64,000 bases of DNA, from positions 1 through 64,000 of the forward strand of contig NZ_AORV01000072.1 of NCBI RefSeq assembly GCF_000350485.1, read 5' to 3'. The notes beneath the pieces are model-generated. The model had not been told where the DNA came from. It saw nothing but the letters and a program-made list of their open reading frames with translations, and searched no databases. Of the stretch, positions 26,323 to 35,216 are shown one piece after another. The stretch is from Ruminiclostridium cellobioparum subsp. termitidis CT1112. GTDB lineage: Bacteria; Bacillota; Clostridia; Acetivibrionales; DSM-1351. Within the stretch, counting starts at the first letter, position 1; each line of letters opens with the position of its first letter. A program made the position numbers and the translations under genes.

Positions 26323-28968
26323 TTACATCCATTCCCCATACCGGCGTATATACAATCTTTTGACCAGCTGAACGCACAGCAGGTAACCTGCCAGAATCAC
26401 CGCCAGCCAGGGAATAAACTTGAGCGGCAGGCTCTGCATGTCAAAGCCGATTGAAATGTTTGTAAAGCCTGTTGCAAGTGCTGCCACCGCCACAAGAAAC
26501 GTGGAAAGGAACAGCGGCATGGACGGATTGCTTTGCAGGAACGGCAATTTGGCCGTACGAATCATGTGGATGACCAGTACCTGGGATACCGTACCGAATA
26601 CAAACCACCCGCATTGAAACAGCGGTGAAAGCTCCACCGTATTAGCACCTATAACCCGCCACATTATAGCGAAGCACAGGATATCAAATACCGAGCTCAG
26701 CGGTCCCAAAAACGCCATGAAGGACTTAATGGACCGTGTTTCCCATTTGTGCGGCTTTTTGATGTACTCTTTATCCACACTGTCAAAGGGTATGCCCATT
26801 TGAGAAAAATCGCACAGCAGGTTTTGTGTCAATATCTGCACCGGCAGCATGGGCAGGAATGGCAGAAAGATGCTGGCAACAATTACCGAAATCATATTGC
26901 CGAAGTTTCCGCTTGCCGCCATTTTAATATATTTGATAATGTTTCCGAAAGTACGGCGGCCTTCGATGACGCCTTCCTCAAGCACCATCAAATCCTTTTT
27001 CAGCAGAATGATGTCGGCGGTTTCCTTGGCAATATCCACAGCACTGTCAACCGAAATACCCACATCTGCCTGGCGCAGCGGAGGCGCATCATTAATGCCG
27101 TCACCCATATAGCCGACTGTATGCCCCGCCGCCTGGAACGCCTTCACCACCCGTTCCTTCTGGGACGGGGACAATTTTGCAAACAAGTCGCAGGTGTCCG
27201 CTGCCTCCTGTAACTGTGCGGTGTCCATCCGGTCTATGTCACGGCCCGTCAGCAGACGGGAGTTATTGACACCCACCTTGCCGCAAACTTTCACAGCCAC
27301 ACCTTCGCTGTCTCCGGTGAGTACAACAGTCCGCACACCGTGTTCACGCAGTGCCGAAATGGCCGACCTGGCACTTTCCTTGGGCGGGTCAAGAAAGCCG
27401 ACAAAGCCGATTAAAACCATATCCCGTTCATCGGACACGCTGAAAGCACCGCTGTCGGGAACCTCGTTTTTCTGAGCTACGGCAATCATCCGAAGACCAT
27501 CGGCATTGTACTTTTCATAAGTTGCCAGTGCCATGCGCCTGTTTTCCTCATCCATGGGCCAAACACGACCATGCATTTCCACAAAGGAAGATATGGCTAT
27601 AATCTCCTCCACCGCACCCTTGGTAATAAGCTGCCGTTTTCCGCTTTTATCGGCTAAAACCACACTCATTCTGCGCCGTGAAAAATCAAAGGGGATTTCA
27701 TCCACCAGGTTATAGGCGTCCAGCATATCTTGCAGTCCGTTCTGCACGGCCCGGTTGATGATGGCAAGGTCTATCAGATTTTTAAGGCCGGTCTGAAAAT
27801 AGCTGTTAAGGTATGCATGGCGCAGGATACGGGCGTCATCCTCTCCGTGCAGGTCCATGTACTTTTCCAGCACGATTTTATCCTCGGTCAGCGTCCCTGT
27901 TTTGTCGGTGCATAGTATGTCCATCTCTCCAAAGGTCTGTATTGCACCGAGAGTACGTACGATCACCTTGTGCCTGGACATGGATACCGCGCCTTTTGCC
28001 AGTGTTGAGGTCATAATGACAGGCAGCATTTCCGGAGTAAGTCCCACTGCAATGCTGATGGCAAAAAGCAGTGCACCAGCCCAATCTCTTTTAGCCAAGC
28101 CGTTAATCAGGAATACGATGGGAACCATGACCAGCATCATCCGTAACAGGAGTCGGCTGACCGAATCCACTCCCCGCTCAAAGCTTGTTTTCGCCCGGTC
28201 ACCGGACAGGGATTTTGCCATTGACCCGAAATACGTGCTGTTGCCGGTGGCCAGCACTGCGGCCGTGGCACTGCCGCTCACGATGTTGGACCCCATGAAC
28301 CCAATGTTCCGTATATCAGTCAGCCCATCATCCTGCTTATCCCTTATGTCGCTGAATTTCTCCACAGGATTGGATTCACCGGTCAAAGCCGCCTGCGCCA
28401 CAAAGGTGTCCTTTGTGGTCAAGAAACGCACATCGGCGGGCAGCATGTCACCTGCCGAAAGGCGGACAATATCCCCGGGGACTATCTCGTCCATAGGTAC
28501 TTCGGTCAGCTTTCCATCCCGCCAGACATCAGCTTTATTGGAAATCATTTTTGACAGTTTTTCTGCAGCAGCATTTGAGCGCTGGCTCTGCACGAAGGCA
28601 ACCAGACTGGACAAAAGGACCAGCGATAGAATGATAGTAACTGTGAGATAATCAGGTTTTGATGCTGCCACAACATCGGTAAAATACGTGATAATGGCAA
28701 TGAGAAGTAAAATGATATTGAAAGGGTTGACGACTGCTTCCCTCACCCTGTGCAACACCGTATTTTTATTTCCTACAGTAATTACGTTTTTTCCAAAGCT
28801 ATCCTGTCTGTTTTCTGCTTCTTCACTTGAGAGGCCTGCCTGTGTGGTAGACAGCTGTGCCAAAAGTTCCTCTCGTGCCACGAAAGCATAGAAACGGAGC
28901 TTTACTTCGGTGTCCTGTTTGTTTTCCTGGATCTGTCTGCCAAGTCTTTTTTTGCTCATGAAATTCAC
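26323..28968 (-). CDS. mgtA: Magnesium-translocating P-type ATPase
   Basis: About 881 aa. The GTG at 28968 is preferred because AAAGGA lies 9 nt upstream; an ATG at 28977 directly abuts the Shine-Dalgarno, and an ATG at 28959 is too distant. It has P-type ATPase hallmarks: the actuator loop LTGES, phosphorylation motif DKTGTLTED (D355 from the chosen start), MGDGINDAPPL hinge, and a C-terminal membrane block including the P3-type MgtA signature around NFGNMISVI. It imports Mg2+ under limitation. Upstream lie a 39-codon leader ORF and an intrinsic terminator, so expression is probably controlled by attenuation. No M-box riboswitch was recognised. Confidence 0.95.
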   Translation of the reverse strand: MNFMSKKRLGRQIQENKQDTEVKLRFYAFVAREELLAQLSTTQAGLSSEEAENRQDSFGKNVITVGNKNTVLHRVREAVVNPFNIILLLIAIITYFTDVVAASKPDYLTVTIILSLVLLSSLVAFVQSQRSNAAAEKLSKMISNKADVWRDGKLTEVPMDEIVPGDIVRLSAGDMLPADVRFLTTKDTFVAQAALTGESNPVEKFSDIRDKQDDGLTDIRNIGFMGSNIVSGSATAAVLATGNSTYFGSMAKSLSGDRAKTSFERGVDSVSRLLLRMMLVMVPIVFLINGLAKRDWAGALLFAISIAVGLTPEMLPVIMTSTLAKGAVSMSRHKVIVRTLGAIQTFGEMDILCTDKTGTLTEDKIVLEKYMDLHGEDDARILRHAYLNSYFQTGLKNLIDLAIINRAVQNGLQDMLDAYNLVDEIPFDFSRRRMSVVLADKSGKRQLITKGAVEEIIAISSFVEMHGRVWPMDEENRRMALATYEKYNADGLRMIAVAQKNEVPDSGAFSVSDERDMVLIGFVGFLDPPKESARSAISALREHGVRTVVLTGDSEGVAVKVCGKVGVNNSRLLTGRDIDRMDTAQLQEAADTCDLFAKLSPSQKERVVKAFQAAGHTVGYMGDGINDAPPLRQADVGISVDSAVDIAKETADIILLKKDLMVLEEGVIEGRRTFGNIIKYIKMAASGNFGNMISVIVASIFLPFLPMLPVQILTQNLLCDFSQMGIPFDSVDKEYIKKPHKWETRSIKSFMAFLGPLSSVFDILCFAIMWRVIGANTVELSPLFQCGWFVFGTVSQVLVIHMIRTAKLPFLQSNPSMPLFLSTFLVAVAALATGFTNISIGFDMQSLPLKFIPWLAVILAGYLLCVQLVKRLYIRRYGEWM

Positions 28969-29023
28969 TGGAATCATTCCTTTCTTTTTTTAGGATTCCC
29001 CAATGAAAACATAATAAAGAAAA

Positions 29024-29050
29024 TAAAAAAAGCCGTCCCTAATAGACGGC
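29024..29050 (-). terminator. Attenuator-type intrinsic terminator between the leader ORF and mgtA
   Basis: Read on the minus strand, stem GCCGTC/GACGGC (29045-29050 with 29032-29037, loop of 7 nt) is followed by an uninterrupted T run. It lies 19 nt after the leader ORF stop and about 56 nt before the mgtA start, so it would stop transcription before mgtA unless read through. Confidence 0.8.
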
Positions 29051-29068
29051 AGTATTTGCACAGGCAGA

Positions 29069-29188
29069 TTAATCCATCAATGTTAAATGAGCAATGGACA
29101 ACAGCCCGCGATAAACGCCGACCAATGGGTTTATGTTTTCACACTGGGGTTTGAAGTCACTTATCGGACTTCGGGGATTGCCATCCAT
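29069..29188 (-). CDS. 39-codon leader peptide upstream of mgtA
   Basis: ATG at 29188 with AAGGATG about 10 nt upstream, stop TAA at 29069. The peptide starts MDGNPRSPISDFKPQ and continues with CENINPLVGVYRG, ending LTLMD. It has four prolines (residues 5, 8, 14 and 21) and early acidic residues. It is followed by an intrinsic terminator and then mgtA. Enterobacterial MgtL is also a short Pro-rich leader whose translation controls mgtA read-through, so a similar role is inferred, though the sequences are not obviously homologous. A hairpin (29153-29158 with 29167-29172) lies inside the ORF. Confidence 0.6.
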   Translation of the reverse strand: MDGNPRSPISDFKPQCENINPLVGVYRGLLSIAHLTLMD

Positions 29189-29211
29189 TGTTTCACATCC
29201 TTTTTTAAAAA

Positions 29212-29246
29212 AATTTAAGTTGGATGTTAATTAACATCCAACTTAT
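29212..29246 (-). terminator. Palindromic terminator after the O-acetylhomoserine sulfhydrylase gene
   Basis: A 28-bp perfect palindrome at 29217-29244 would fold as a 12-bp stem with a TTAA loop. On the minus strand it is followed by AAATTTTTTT. It lies about 95 nt beyond the stop codon at 29342 and just ahead of the mgtA leader ORF. Confidence 0.7.
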
Positions 29247-29341
29247 TTAAGTTACCTGATAAACGATAGAAAGTCAATACCTAATATCTTTTTCCCTTGT
29301 CATTTTCATAAGTTCAATTCCGGATATTCCAGGCATACGTA

Positions 29342-30643
29342 TTATTTTATAGCTCCCAAAGCCTGTGACAGGTCATTAATCAAGTCCTCAGTATCTTCTA
29401 TTCCTACCGACAATCTCAGGGTATCATCATACACACCTGCTTTTGCACATTCTTCCTTATTGAGACCAAAATGGGTAGAGGTCGCGGAATGTACAATCAA
29501 AGATTTGGCATCGCCTACATTGACCATATAATCAAAGACCTGAACATTTTCAAGCACAGTTTTTGCTGCTTCCAGACCGCCCTTCAGGCGTATGGACATA
29601 ATTGCTCCGGGGCCTTTGGAAAAATATTTTTGAGCCAGGCTGTTATACGGGCTGGATTTCAATCCCGGATAAGCAACAGATTTCACCTGTGGATGCTCTT
29701 CTAAAAATTCCGCTACAGCTTGTGCATTTTTTGTATGCCTTTCCATTCTTAATGAAAGAGTTTCCATGCCCTGTAACAAGTAAAATACCGTCTGAGGGCT
29801 CACATGTGAACCCAAATCTGTCAAAAACCTTATTCGAAGCCGTTTAGTAAACATTTCCCTTTTAAGTGTTTCTGGCTCTATATTATTTTTAAATTCATCA
29901 TAAAACTTTTCAAACTGTGGAAATTTTCCGTTAAGCCAGTTAAATTTACCGCTTTCAACCACCAGTCCGGCAATAATTGTACCATGCCCCGCCAGATACT
30001 TTGTAGCGGAATAGCAAATGATATCCACGCCATACTCAAAAGCCTGAAATAAATACGGTGTTGCAAAGGTATTATCAATAACCAGCGGTATATTGTGCTC
30101 ATGTGCAAGCGACGCAATTTTTTCGATATCCAGGATTGTAATACCGGGATTACCTAATGATTCTATGTAAATAGCACGTGTACGTCCGTTAATCTCTTTT
30201 CTGTAGGATTCTATATCATTCTCATCTTCCACGAAGCGCGTATGAATACCGTAATCCGGCAAGGTCTTTGCCAATAATGCGGTACTTCCTCCATACAACG
30301 TGTGAACGGCTACAATTTCATCTCCTGCGTTTGCAAGATTCAAAATTGTATTTGATATGGCTGCCATCCCTGAAGCAAGTGCAAGTGCTGAAGTTCCCCC
30401 TTCCAATGAAGCGATTCTTTTTTCAAGAACCGTATTTGTAGGATTGGAAAACCGTACATATGAGTGTCCTTCTTCAGAATACTCAAATAAACGGGTACAC
30501 CGGTCAAAGTCACCCAGTTCAAATGCTGCCGTCTGATAAATAGGTACAGCCTTTGAACGGTAATGATCAGCCGGATTATATCCCGCATGCAATTGCCTTG
30601 TAGTAAATCCCAATGAATCATTATCATATGCTCTATAACTCAT
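29342..30643 (-). CDS. metY: O-acetylhomoserine sulfhydrylase / Cys-Met metabolism PLP enzyme
   Basis: The start at 30643 is chosen because AAAAGGAG lies 7 nt upstream; an in-frame ATG at 30682 has no site. The product has 433 aa with the gamma-family PLP signatures: TRQLHAGYNP near the N-terminus, YGGSTALL phosphate site, IDNTFATPYL, and the PLP lysine in SATKYLAGHGT. Length and the long insert after the PLP site fit the MetY (O-acetylhomoserine + sulfide to homocysteine) branch rather than MetB/MetC. It is last in the minus-strand operon with a ferredoxin-like protein and a betaine-type ABC transporter. A role in assimilating sulfide released by this operon is inferred. Confidence 0.87.
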   Translation of the reverse strand: MSYRAYDNDSLGFTTRQLHAGYNPADHYRSKAVPIYQTAAFELGDFDRCTRLFEYSEEGHSYVRFSNPTNTVLEKRIASLEGGTSALALASGMAAISNTILNLANAGDEIVAVHTLYGGSTALLAKTLPDYGIHTRFVEDENDIESYRKEINGRTRAIYIESLGNPGITILDIEKIASLAHEHNIPLVIDNTFATPYLFQAFEYGVDIICYSATKYLAGHGTIIAGLVVESGKFNWLNGKFPQFEKFYDEFKNNIEPETLKREMFTKRLRIRFLTDLGSHVSPQTVFYLLQGMETLSLRMERHTKNAQAVAEFLEEHPQVKSVAYPGLKSSPYNSLAQKYFSKGPGAIMSIRLKGGLEAAKTVLENVQVFDYMVNVGDAKSLIVHSATSTHFGLNKEECAKAGVYDDTLRLSVGIEDTEDLINDLSQALGAIK

Positions 30644-30707
30644 AATTATCTCCTTTTGTTGTTGCCTGGTGGTATGTAACATCTAAAACTTATATTGCCA
30701 GCCAGGG

Positions 30708-31619
30708 TTACAGACCACTGGTTATAAGTTTCAACGCATCCTTCGGACATCCCGTGACACAAACTCCGCAGCCGATGCAGCTGCCGGTATCAGCCTGTAC
30801 CGGCTTACCATATGAAAACACGCCAAACTGGCATCTTTTTACACATAAACCGCAGCCAATACAGTTTTCATGTTCCAGTTCAACTTTGTAAAAAGATTTT
30901 GGCCAAAATTGATGACTTTTCATTTTTTCCCGGCTCCTGAATAAGTAGCAGCAATCACCGCAGCAGTTGCATACACCGGTTTTATTAACGGTATGTACCA
31001 GACCCTGTTTGTCTGCAGCAAGAACAATTTGTTTTGCTTCTTCCCTGGTAATTTCTTTAGATATACCTCTGTGCGCACGGGAATTTATGCCGTCCTTCCA
31101 GCTCACACAGGTATTCAGGGGCAGTCCGCAATCACCGCTCAATGCACGGCAGTCGCAGAGAGATAAGTAAGCCTGTCCTTCCTGCTTATCAATATATTGA
31201 AGAGTTTCGTCCAAGGGCAGAATGATATCACCTGTAGGTACTTTTCCCGGATTTTTATCAAGCCCTTCATAGTATGCATCAAAATACCAGCCATCAATAG
31301 CCTTTCTGCCTTCTGCCGGTATACTGCGGTATTCCGGAACTCTTGTCACCACGAAAGAATCAAGGTAACTGTAAAAATCCGCAGCCCGGTATTCCCCCTT
31401 TTCTATATTTTCATAAGAAACCAACCCTCTGGAGTAATAATCCTGCAGCAGCTCTTCTGCTTTCTCCTTATCATATTCGGCTATATCCTCTGCTTTAAAA
31501 ATGCGGTCCCCGTACTTACCCAGAATACTGATTTCTTCCGGGGTAAAAAAGATATCCAGGTACGGCCGGGCAGCTTCAGGAATCTTAAAATTCTCATAAA
31601 ATATTTGTTTATCCAGCAT
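30708..31619 (-). CDS. 4Fe-4S protein with extra Cys cluster
   Basis: The protein has 303 aa. The last 70 residues are a bacterial 2[4Fe-4S] ferredoxin domain (CIGCGLCVKRC and CIGCGVCVTGC). In front of it are further cysteines, CDCRALSGDC plus C170 in LPLNTC, and then CNCCGDCC, enough for another cluster or a zinc site. The N-terminal 140 residues are helical with no recognised fold. It overlaps the OpuBD-like gene by 11 nt, so it is cotranscribed with the transporter. It is likely to pass electrons in the pathway fed by the transporter; the reaction is unknown. Confidence 0.8.
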   Translation of the reverse strand: MLDKQIFYENFKIPEAARPYLDIFFTPEEISILGKYGDRIFKAEDIAEYDKEKAEELLQDYYSRGLVSYENIEKGEYRAADFYSYLDSFVVTRVPEYRSIPAEGRKAIDGWYFDAYYEGLDKNPGKVPTGDIILPLDETLQYIDKQEGQAYLSLCDCRALSGDCGLPLNTCVSWKDGINSRAHRGISKEITREEAKQIVLAADKQGLVHTVNKTGVCNCCGDCCYLFRSREKMKSHQFWPKSFYKVELEHENCIGCGLCVKRCQFGVFSYGKPVQADTGSCIGCGVCVTGCPKDALKLITSGL

Positions 31620-32268
31620 TCCCCAATCTCCCTTCGGCTCTCTTTAAACTGTAGATTTCCAATCTGGAAAGAGCCCAGTTTACAACCAGCGCAAGTCCGG
31701 CAGTGTAGACAGTTCCCCAGATCATTTTAATATAATTCATGGAAGAAAGACCATCGAACAAAACCTTTCCCAAACCTCCCGCATTCACAGTCTGTGCTAT
31801 TGTAGCACTTCCAATAGTTACAATTGCCGCTATACGTATACCTCCGATTAAAACAGGTAAAACCAGAGGCAGCTGTACACCGGTGAAAATCGTAAATTTT
31901 GTCATTCCCATACCTATGCCTGCTTCAATAATATTCTTATCTAACTGGTGAAAACCTGCAAGGATATTACGAACCAAAATAAACTGACTGTAAACAACCA
32001 ATACAAAAATTGCATTTTTCTTTCCAAGCCCTAAAAAAGGTAATAATAAAGAAAAAAAGGCAAGGCTTGGTATGGAATACAACGCCCCAAGGAGAGCCAT
32101 AACCACTTGCGATATTTTTTTCAGTCTCAATAAAATCAAGCTTACCGGGATTGCAATTAAAAGTGATATGAACAATGCTGTTCCCACGAGCTGGATATGC
32201 TCCAGCAAACATTTTACAAGCAGGTCGGTATGTTTTTGAGCATATTCTACAAATTTTATCCAGTTCAA
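31609..32268 (-). CDS. Betaine-type ABC transporter permease (OpuBD/OpuCD-like)
   Basis: The TTG at 32268 is preferred: GGAGG lies 8 nt upstream, inside the end of the preceding gene's reading frame. The product has about 219 aa with five or six membrane helices and the conserved loop GIGMTKFTIFTGVQLPLVLPVL of the OpuB/ProW permease family, which moves quaternary amines. It pairs with the 33269-33913 permease and the 32282-33244 ATPase. Confidence 0.88.
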   Translation of the reverse strand: MNWIKFVEYAQKHTDLLVKCLLEHIQLVGTALFISLLIAIPVSLILLRLKKISQVVMALLGALYSIPSLAFFSLLLPFLGLGKKNAIFVLVVYSQFILVRNILAGFHQLDKNIIEAGIGMGMTKFTIFTGVQLPLVLPVLIGGIRIAAIVTIGSATIAQTVNAGGLGKVLFDGLSSMNYIKMIWGTVYTAGLALVVNWALSRLEIYSLKRAEGRLGNAG

Positions 32269-32281
32269 GTCTGTTTCCTCC

Positions 32282-33244
32282 TTAGACAATATTTGCTATC
32301 TGATTCCAGGAAACCATCCCGGCAATTTCACCGGCTGCATTTTCCACATAAATTACTTTACTTCTGTCTTTCAGGAAAATCGGCAGGGTTTCTTCTACCG
32401 GACTGGTTTCAGATTTAAATATACCCTGGGCATCTATATCCCCATGAACCTTTTCCATTATTGCACCTAATGAAATTACCTTCATACGGACTATAGGGTC
32501 GTCTGCCGATACCAGTTTTGAAACAAACTCATTTGCCGGATGAAGCATGATTTTATCCGGTGTATCGTATTGCTGTAATTTCCCTTCGTGCATGATAATA
32601 ACCCTTGACCCCAATTTAAATGCTTCCTGAATATCATGAGTTACAAACAGAATCGTCTTCTTCGTCTTTTCCTGCAAACGCTGCACTTCGGCCTGAAGTG
32701 CCGTTCTGGTTATAGCATCTATTGCTCCGAAGGGTTCATCCATCAAAAGAACATTTGGATCTGCGGCCAAGGCTCTGGCTATTCCTACCCTCTGCTGCTG
32801 ACCTCCTGATAATGATCTGGGGTAGCGGTTCCTGTAGTCTTCGGCATCAAGACCGATGGTATCAAGAAGTTCATCTACCCGTGTCTCAATCCTTTTTTTA
32901 TCCCATTTCAAGAGCTTGGGAACCGTAGCTATATTATCTCTGACTGTTTTATGAGGGAACAGTCCACCGGCCTGCACAACATAGCCGATATTCCTGCGAT
33001 GGTCTACTTCATTTATCTCTTTTATGCTTTTTCCATAAAACCGGATATCACCGCCGGTATAATCGTACAGGCGATTTACCATCTTCAGCAGCGTCGTCTT
33101 TCCGCAGCCGGATGAACCTAAAATAGTAATAAATTCACCATCATAAATATCCATGGTAATATCATTAACAGCATCTGTCTTCATGCCCGGGAAACATTTA
33201 TATACATGATTGAATTCAATTGCCGGTATATTTTTATCTTTCAT
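32282..33244 (-). CDS. Betaine-type ABC transporter ATPase with CBS region (OpuBA/OpuCA-like)
   Basis: The protein has 320 aa. Walker A is GSSGCGKTT, the signature LSGGQQQR, Walker B VLLMDEP, and the H-loop THD. The C-terminal 80 residues form a partial CBS-domain region (FLKDRSKVIYVENAAGEIAGMVSW), as in osmoprotectant ATPases that sense ionic strength. The same architecture is found in EgtV of ergothioneine importers, so the substrate could be either an osmolyte or a histidine betaine. Confidence 0.92.
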   Translation of the reverse strand: MKDKNIPAIEFNHVYKCFPGMKTDAVNDITMDIYDGEFITILGSSGCGKTTLLKMVNRLYDYTGGDIRFYGKSIKEINEVDHRRNIGYVVQAGGLFPHKTVRDNIATVPKLLKWDKKRIETRVDELLDTIGLDAEDYRNRYPRSLSGGQQQRVGIARALAADPNVLLMDEPFGAIDAITRTALQAEVQRLQEKTKKTILFVTHDIQEAFKLGSRVIIMHEGKLQQYDTPDKIMLHPANEFVSKLVSADDPIVRMKVISLGAIMEKVHGDIDAQGIFKSETSPVEETLPIFLKDRSKVIYVENAAGEIAGMVSWNQIANIV

Positions 33245-33268
33245 ACTCTTTACCTTCCATGATTTGGC

Positions 33269-33913
33269 TTATTCCACAAGTCCCATCCGTTTGGTCAGTA
33301 TGTTCTGAACACCTTCCAATAACAGATCCGCAGCAATGGATATGACAGCGATGGAACCTCCTCCCAACAGTGTTATGAATACTCTGCCATAACCTATTCC
33401 TGATGATACCAGTACTCCAAGACCGCCTGCACCTATATAGGAGGCGATTGCTGTTGTTGCAACGACCTCTACGACAGCTGTTCTGATGCCGGCCGCTATT
33501 AAAGGAAGTGCCAGAGGAAATTCCACTTCAAGGAAAACCTGCTTTGCAGACATTCCCATTCCAATGGCAGTTTCCCGGATAGAATCTTTTACCGACAAAA
33601 ATCCGGTTATAGTATTAATAAGAATAGGCGGCAACGTGATAATTATCAATACTATTGTTGCAGGGAACCGCCCTATCCCTATCAAAGGGACCATAAGAAC
33701 CATTAATGCCAGACTTGGGATAATTCTAAGGGCGTTTACCGTTCCTGTTATAATTCCCGATAACTTTGGCAATTTGGCACAGACGATCCCCAGAGGAATT
33801 CCTATAAGAATTGCAAATACAGTTACCACCAGGCTGATAGTAATATGCGTTGCCACATAGGACCAATATTTAGATGTATTTTCCAGGTAATATTGAATAA
33901 GATCCGAAAACAT
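33269..33913 (-). CDS. Betaine-type ABC transporter permease (OpuBB/OpuCB-like)
   Basis: The protein has 214 aa, multi-spanning, with the coupling loop AIGMGMSAKQVFLEVEFPLALPLIAAGI. The family builds the channel of glycine betaine/choline/carnitine or ergothioneine importers. Unlike the EgtU proteins in which binding protein and permease are fused, here they are separate. GGGAGGG precedes the ATG. Confidence 0.9.
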   Translation of the reverse strand: MFSDLIQYYLENTSKYWSYVATHITISLVVTVFAILIGIPLGIVCAKLPKLSGIITGTVNALRIIPSLALMVLMVPLIGIGRFPATIVLIIITLPPILINTITGFLSVKDSIRETAIGMGMSAKQVFLEVEFPLALPLIAAGIRTAVVEVVATTAIASYIGAGGLGVLVSSGIGYGRVFITLLGGGSIAVISIAADLLLEGVQNILTKRMGLVE

Positions 33914-33996
33914 TTTCCCTCCCGCAATAAACTTTTAAATTTTCCGGCAGCATCAAAGCTACTGCCGGAAAATTATTCTGCTTCCTGACAAGGTGC

Positions 33997-34965
33997 TTAA
34001 TTTAAAGAGGCTTTTATGCTCTCATAATATTCTCTGGCCACATCGTCATATTCCTTGCCCTCTGCATCAACTTCAGCATTCATTTTAATAACATTATCGG
34101 TAGTAAATGTTGCAGTAACCAGATTTATAATCTTTTCAGCTCCCGGATTTGCTTTTAAAGCGTCATTGCGGATCACAGGAATTATGTAGTACGGTACCCA
34201 TGCTCCCAGGTCATCCTTGAGAACAGTCCACTCGTCTCCTGCCAGATTACCTTCTGTGGTATATACACTGAACACATCAACATTTCCTGATTTTGCCGCT
34301 GAAAATGAGAGCGTATGCTCCATAACTGATAATTTAAAAGGCAGCTTTCCATATACCTGTTCGAGTCTCGGGATCTGAGCTTCAGTAAATTCCGCTTTGC
34401 AGGAGAAAACCAGTTTTTGCTTCTGAGCAGCCGCCCATGCCTCTGAAATGGTAGATATGCCAAGTTCCTTTGCCCGTGTTGCCAAAACGGCAAGACCTTC
34501 CGAGTCATTTACATCCGCCGGATCCAGAATTGCTATGTCATACTGTTTCTCATATTGTTCCTTTACAGTCTTATACACTTCATCCTTATCGTATATAGGA
34601 TCAAGCCCCAATACAGAAACTAAAGCCGTACCGGTATATTCGGGATATAAATCCACATCCCCTGTCTTTATGGATTCTCTTATGACCGCACTTGCCAATG
34701 ATTCGGCACGTTTAACCTGGTATCCGCTATTTTCAAGGGCCAATGCATATATTTCCGCAAGGACCTTGGATTCGGTAAAATCTTTTGAACCCACTATAAT
34801 AGGTTTTTTACCAACCGCTTCTGATGTTGGAGCAGCAGATGCCGAACTCTGAGTCTGAGTCGCACTCGAAGTTGCAGAAGAATTACTTCCGCAGCCGGCT
34901 GCCGATAATATAAAACCTGCGCAAAGTGTTAGAGCTAATAATTTCTTTTTTAAATTTTTTTTCAA
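33997..34965 (-). CDS. Substrate-binding lipoprotein, OpuBC/OsmF-like
   Basis: The TTG at 34965 is chosen because AGGGGG lies about 7 nt upstream and the product then begins with a lipoprotein signal (LKKNLKKKLLALTLC, lipobox LSAAGC); an ORF extension to 35070 would bury the signal. The mature domain is an OpuAC-type binding fold with GSKDFTES near its N-terminus, GDVDLYPEYTGT and TTEGNLA, the pattern of choline/betaine/ergothioneine binding proteins. It is first in the minus operon, 130 nt after a consensus promoter. Confidence 0.88.
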   Translation of the reverse strand: MKKNLKKKLLALTLCAGFILSAAGCGSNSSATSSATQTQSSASAAPTSEAVGKKPIIVGSKDFTESKVLAEIYALALENSGYQVKRAESLASAVIRESIKTGDVDLYPEYTGTALVSVLGLDPIYDKDEVYKTVKEQYEKQYDIAILDPADVNDSEGLAVLATRAKELGISTISEAWAAAQKQKLVFSCKAEFTEAQIPRLEQVYGKLPFKLSVMEHTLSFSAAKSGNVDVFSVYTTEGNLAGDEWTVLKDDLGAWVPYYIIPVIRNDALKANPGAEKIINLVTATFTTDNVIKMNAEVDAEGKEYDDVAREYYESIKASLN

Positions 34966-34974
34966 AATAATACC

Positions 34975-35092
34975 CCCTAAAATTATTATGTACGATACAG
35001 ATGTTCCGAAATATACATCTGTCCTTTGAAAACTCCAGGCTATTTGTGCTGGCACAAACATACTAATCATATAAGTTACATATGAATTATTA
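34975..35092 (-). promoter_or_regulatory. Structured 5' leader of the betaine-type transporter operon
   Basis: Between the promoter and the TTG at 34965 the minus strand contains two hairpins: TTTGTGC-ca-GCACAAA and ACAGATG/CATCTGT. Neither has a T run. They could stabilise or regulate the operon mRNA. Confidence 0.4.
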
Positions 35093-35097
35093 TTAAC

Positions 35098-35126
35098 ATA
35101 ATATTCATTTTTTCATACTATGTCAA
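35098..35126 (-). promoter_or_regulatory. Consensus sigma-70/A promoter for the transporter-metY operon
   Basis: On the minus strand, TTGACA (35121-35126) and TATTAT (35098-35103) are 17 nt apart. Initiation would give a leader of about 130 nt before the OpuBC-like start. Confidence 0.8.
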
Positions 35127-35140
35127 TAGGTATAGTATGA
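35113..35140. promoter_or_regulatory. Operator-like inverted repeat between divergent promoters
   Basis: Arms TCATACTAT (35113-35121) and ATAGTATGA (35132-35140) flank 10 nt. The left arm abuts the -35 of the minus promoter and the right arm ends 8 nt upstream of the plus -35, so one regulator could govern both operons. No regulator gene is adjacent. Confidence 0.6.
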
Positions 35141-35148
35141 TTTTTTCA

Positions 35149-35177
35149 TTGACTTTAATAAACAGCAAAGTTATAAT
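35149..35177 (+). promoter_or_regulatory. Consensus sigma-70/A promoter for the cyclodeaminase-lyase operon
   Basis: TTGACT (35149-35154) and TATAAT (35172-35177) are separated by 17 nt, about 40 nt before the start codon at 35217. Confidence 0.85.
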
Positions 35178-35216
35178 GAACTCACTAATAATTACTTATG
35201 CTGGGGAGACATTATT

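Noticed and set aside
26184-26339. 52-residue N-terminal extension of the methyltransferase
   Set aside because: No ribosome binding site and it would overlap the mgtA end; the start at 26183 has GGTGAGG.
29069-29240. M-box magnesium riboswitch upstream of mgtA
   Set aside because: No M-box core was seen on the minus strand. The CCAATGGGT string is on the plus strand only; the leader ORF and terminator explain the region better.
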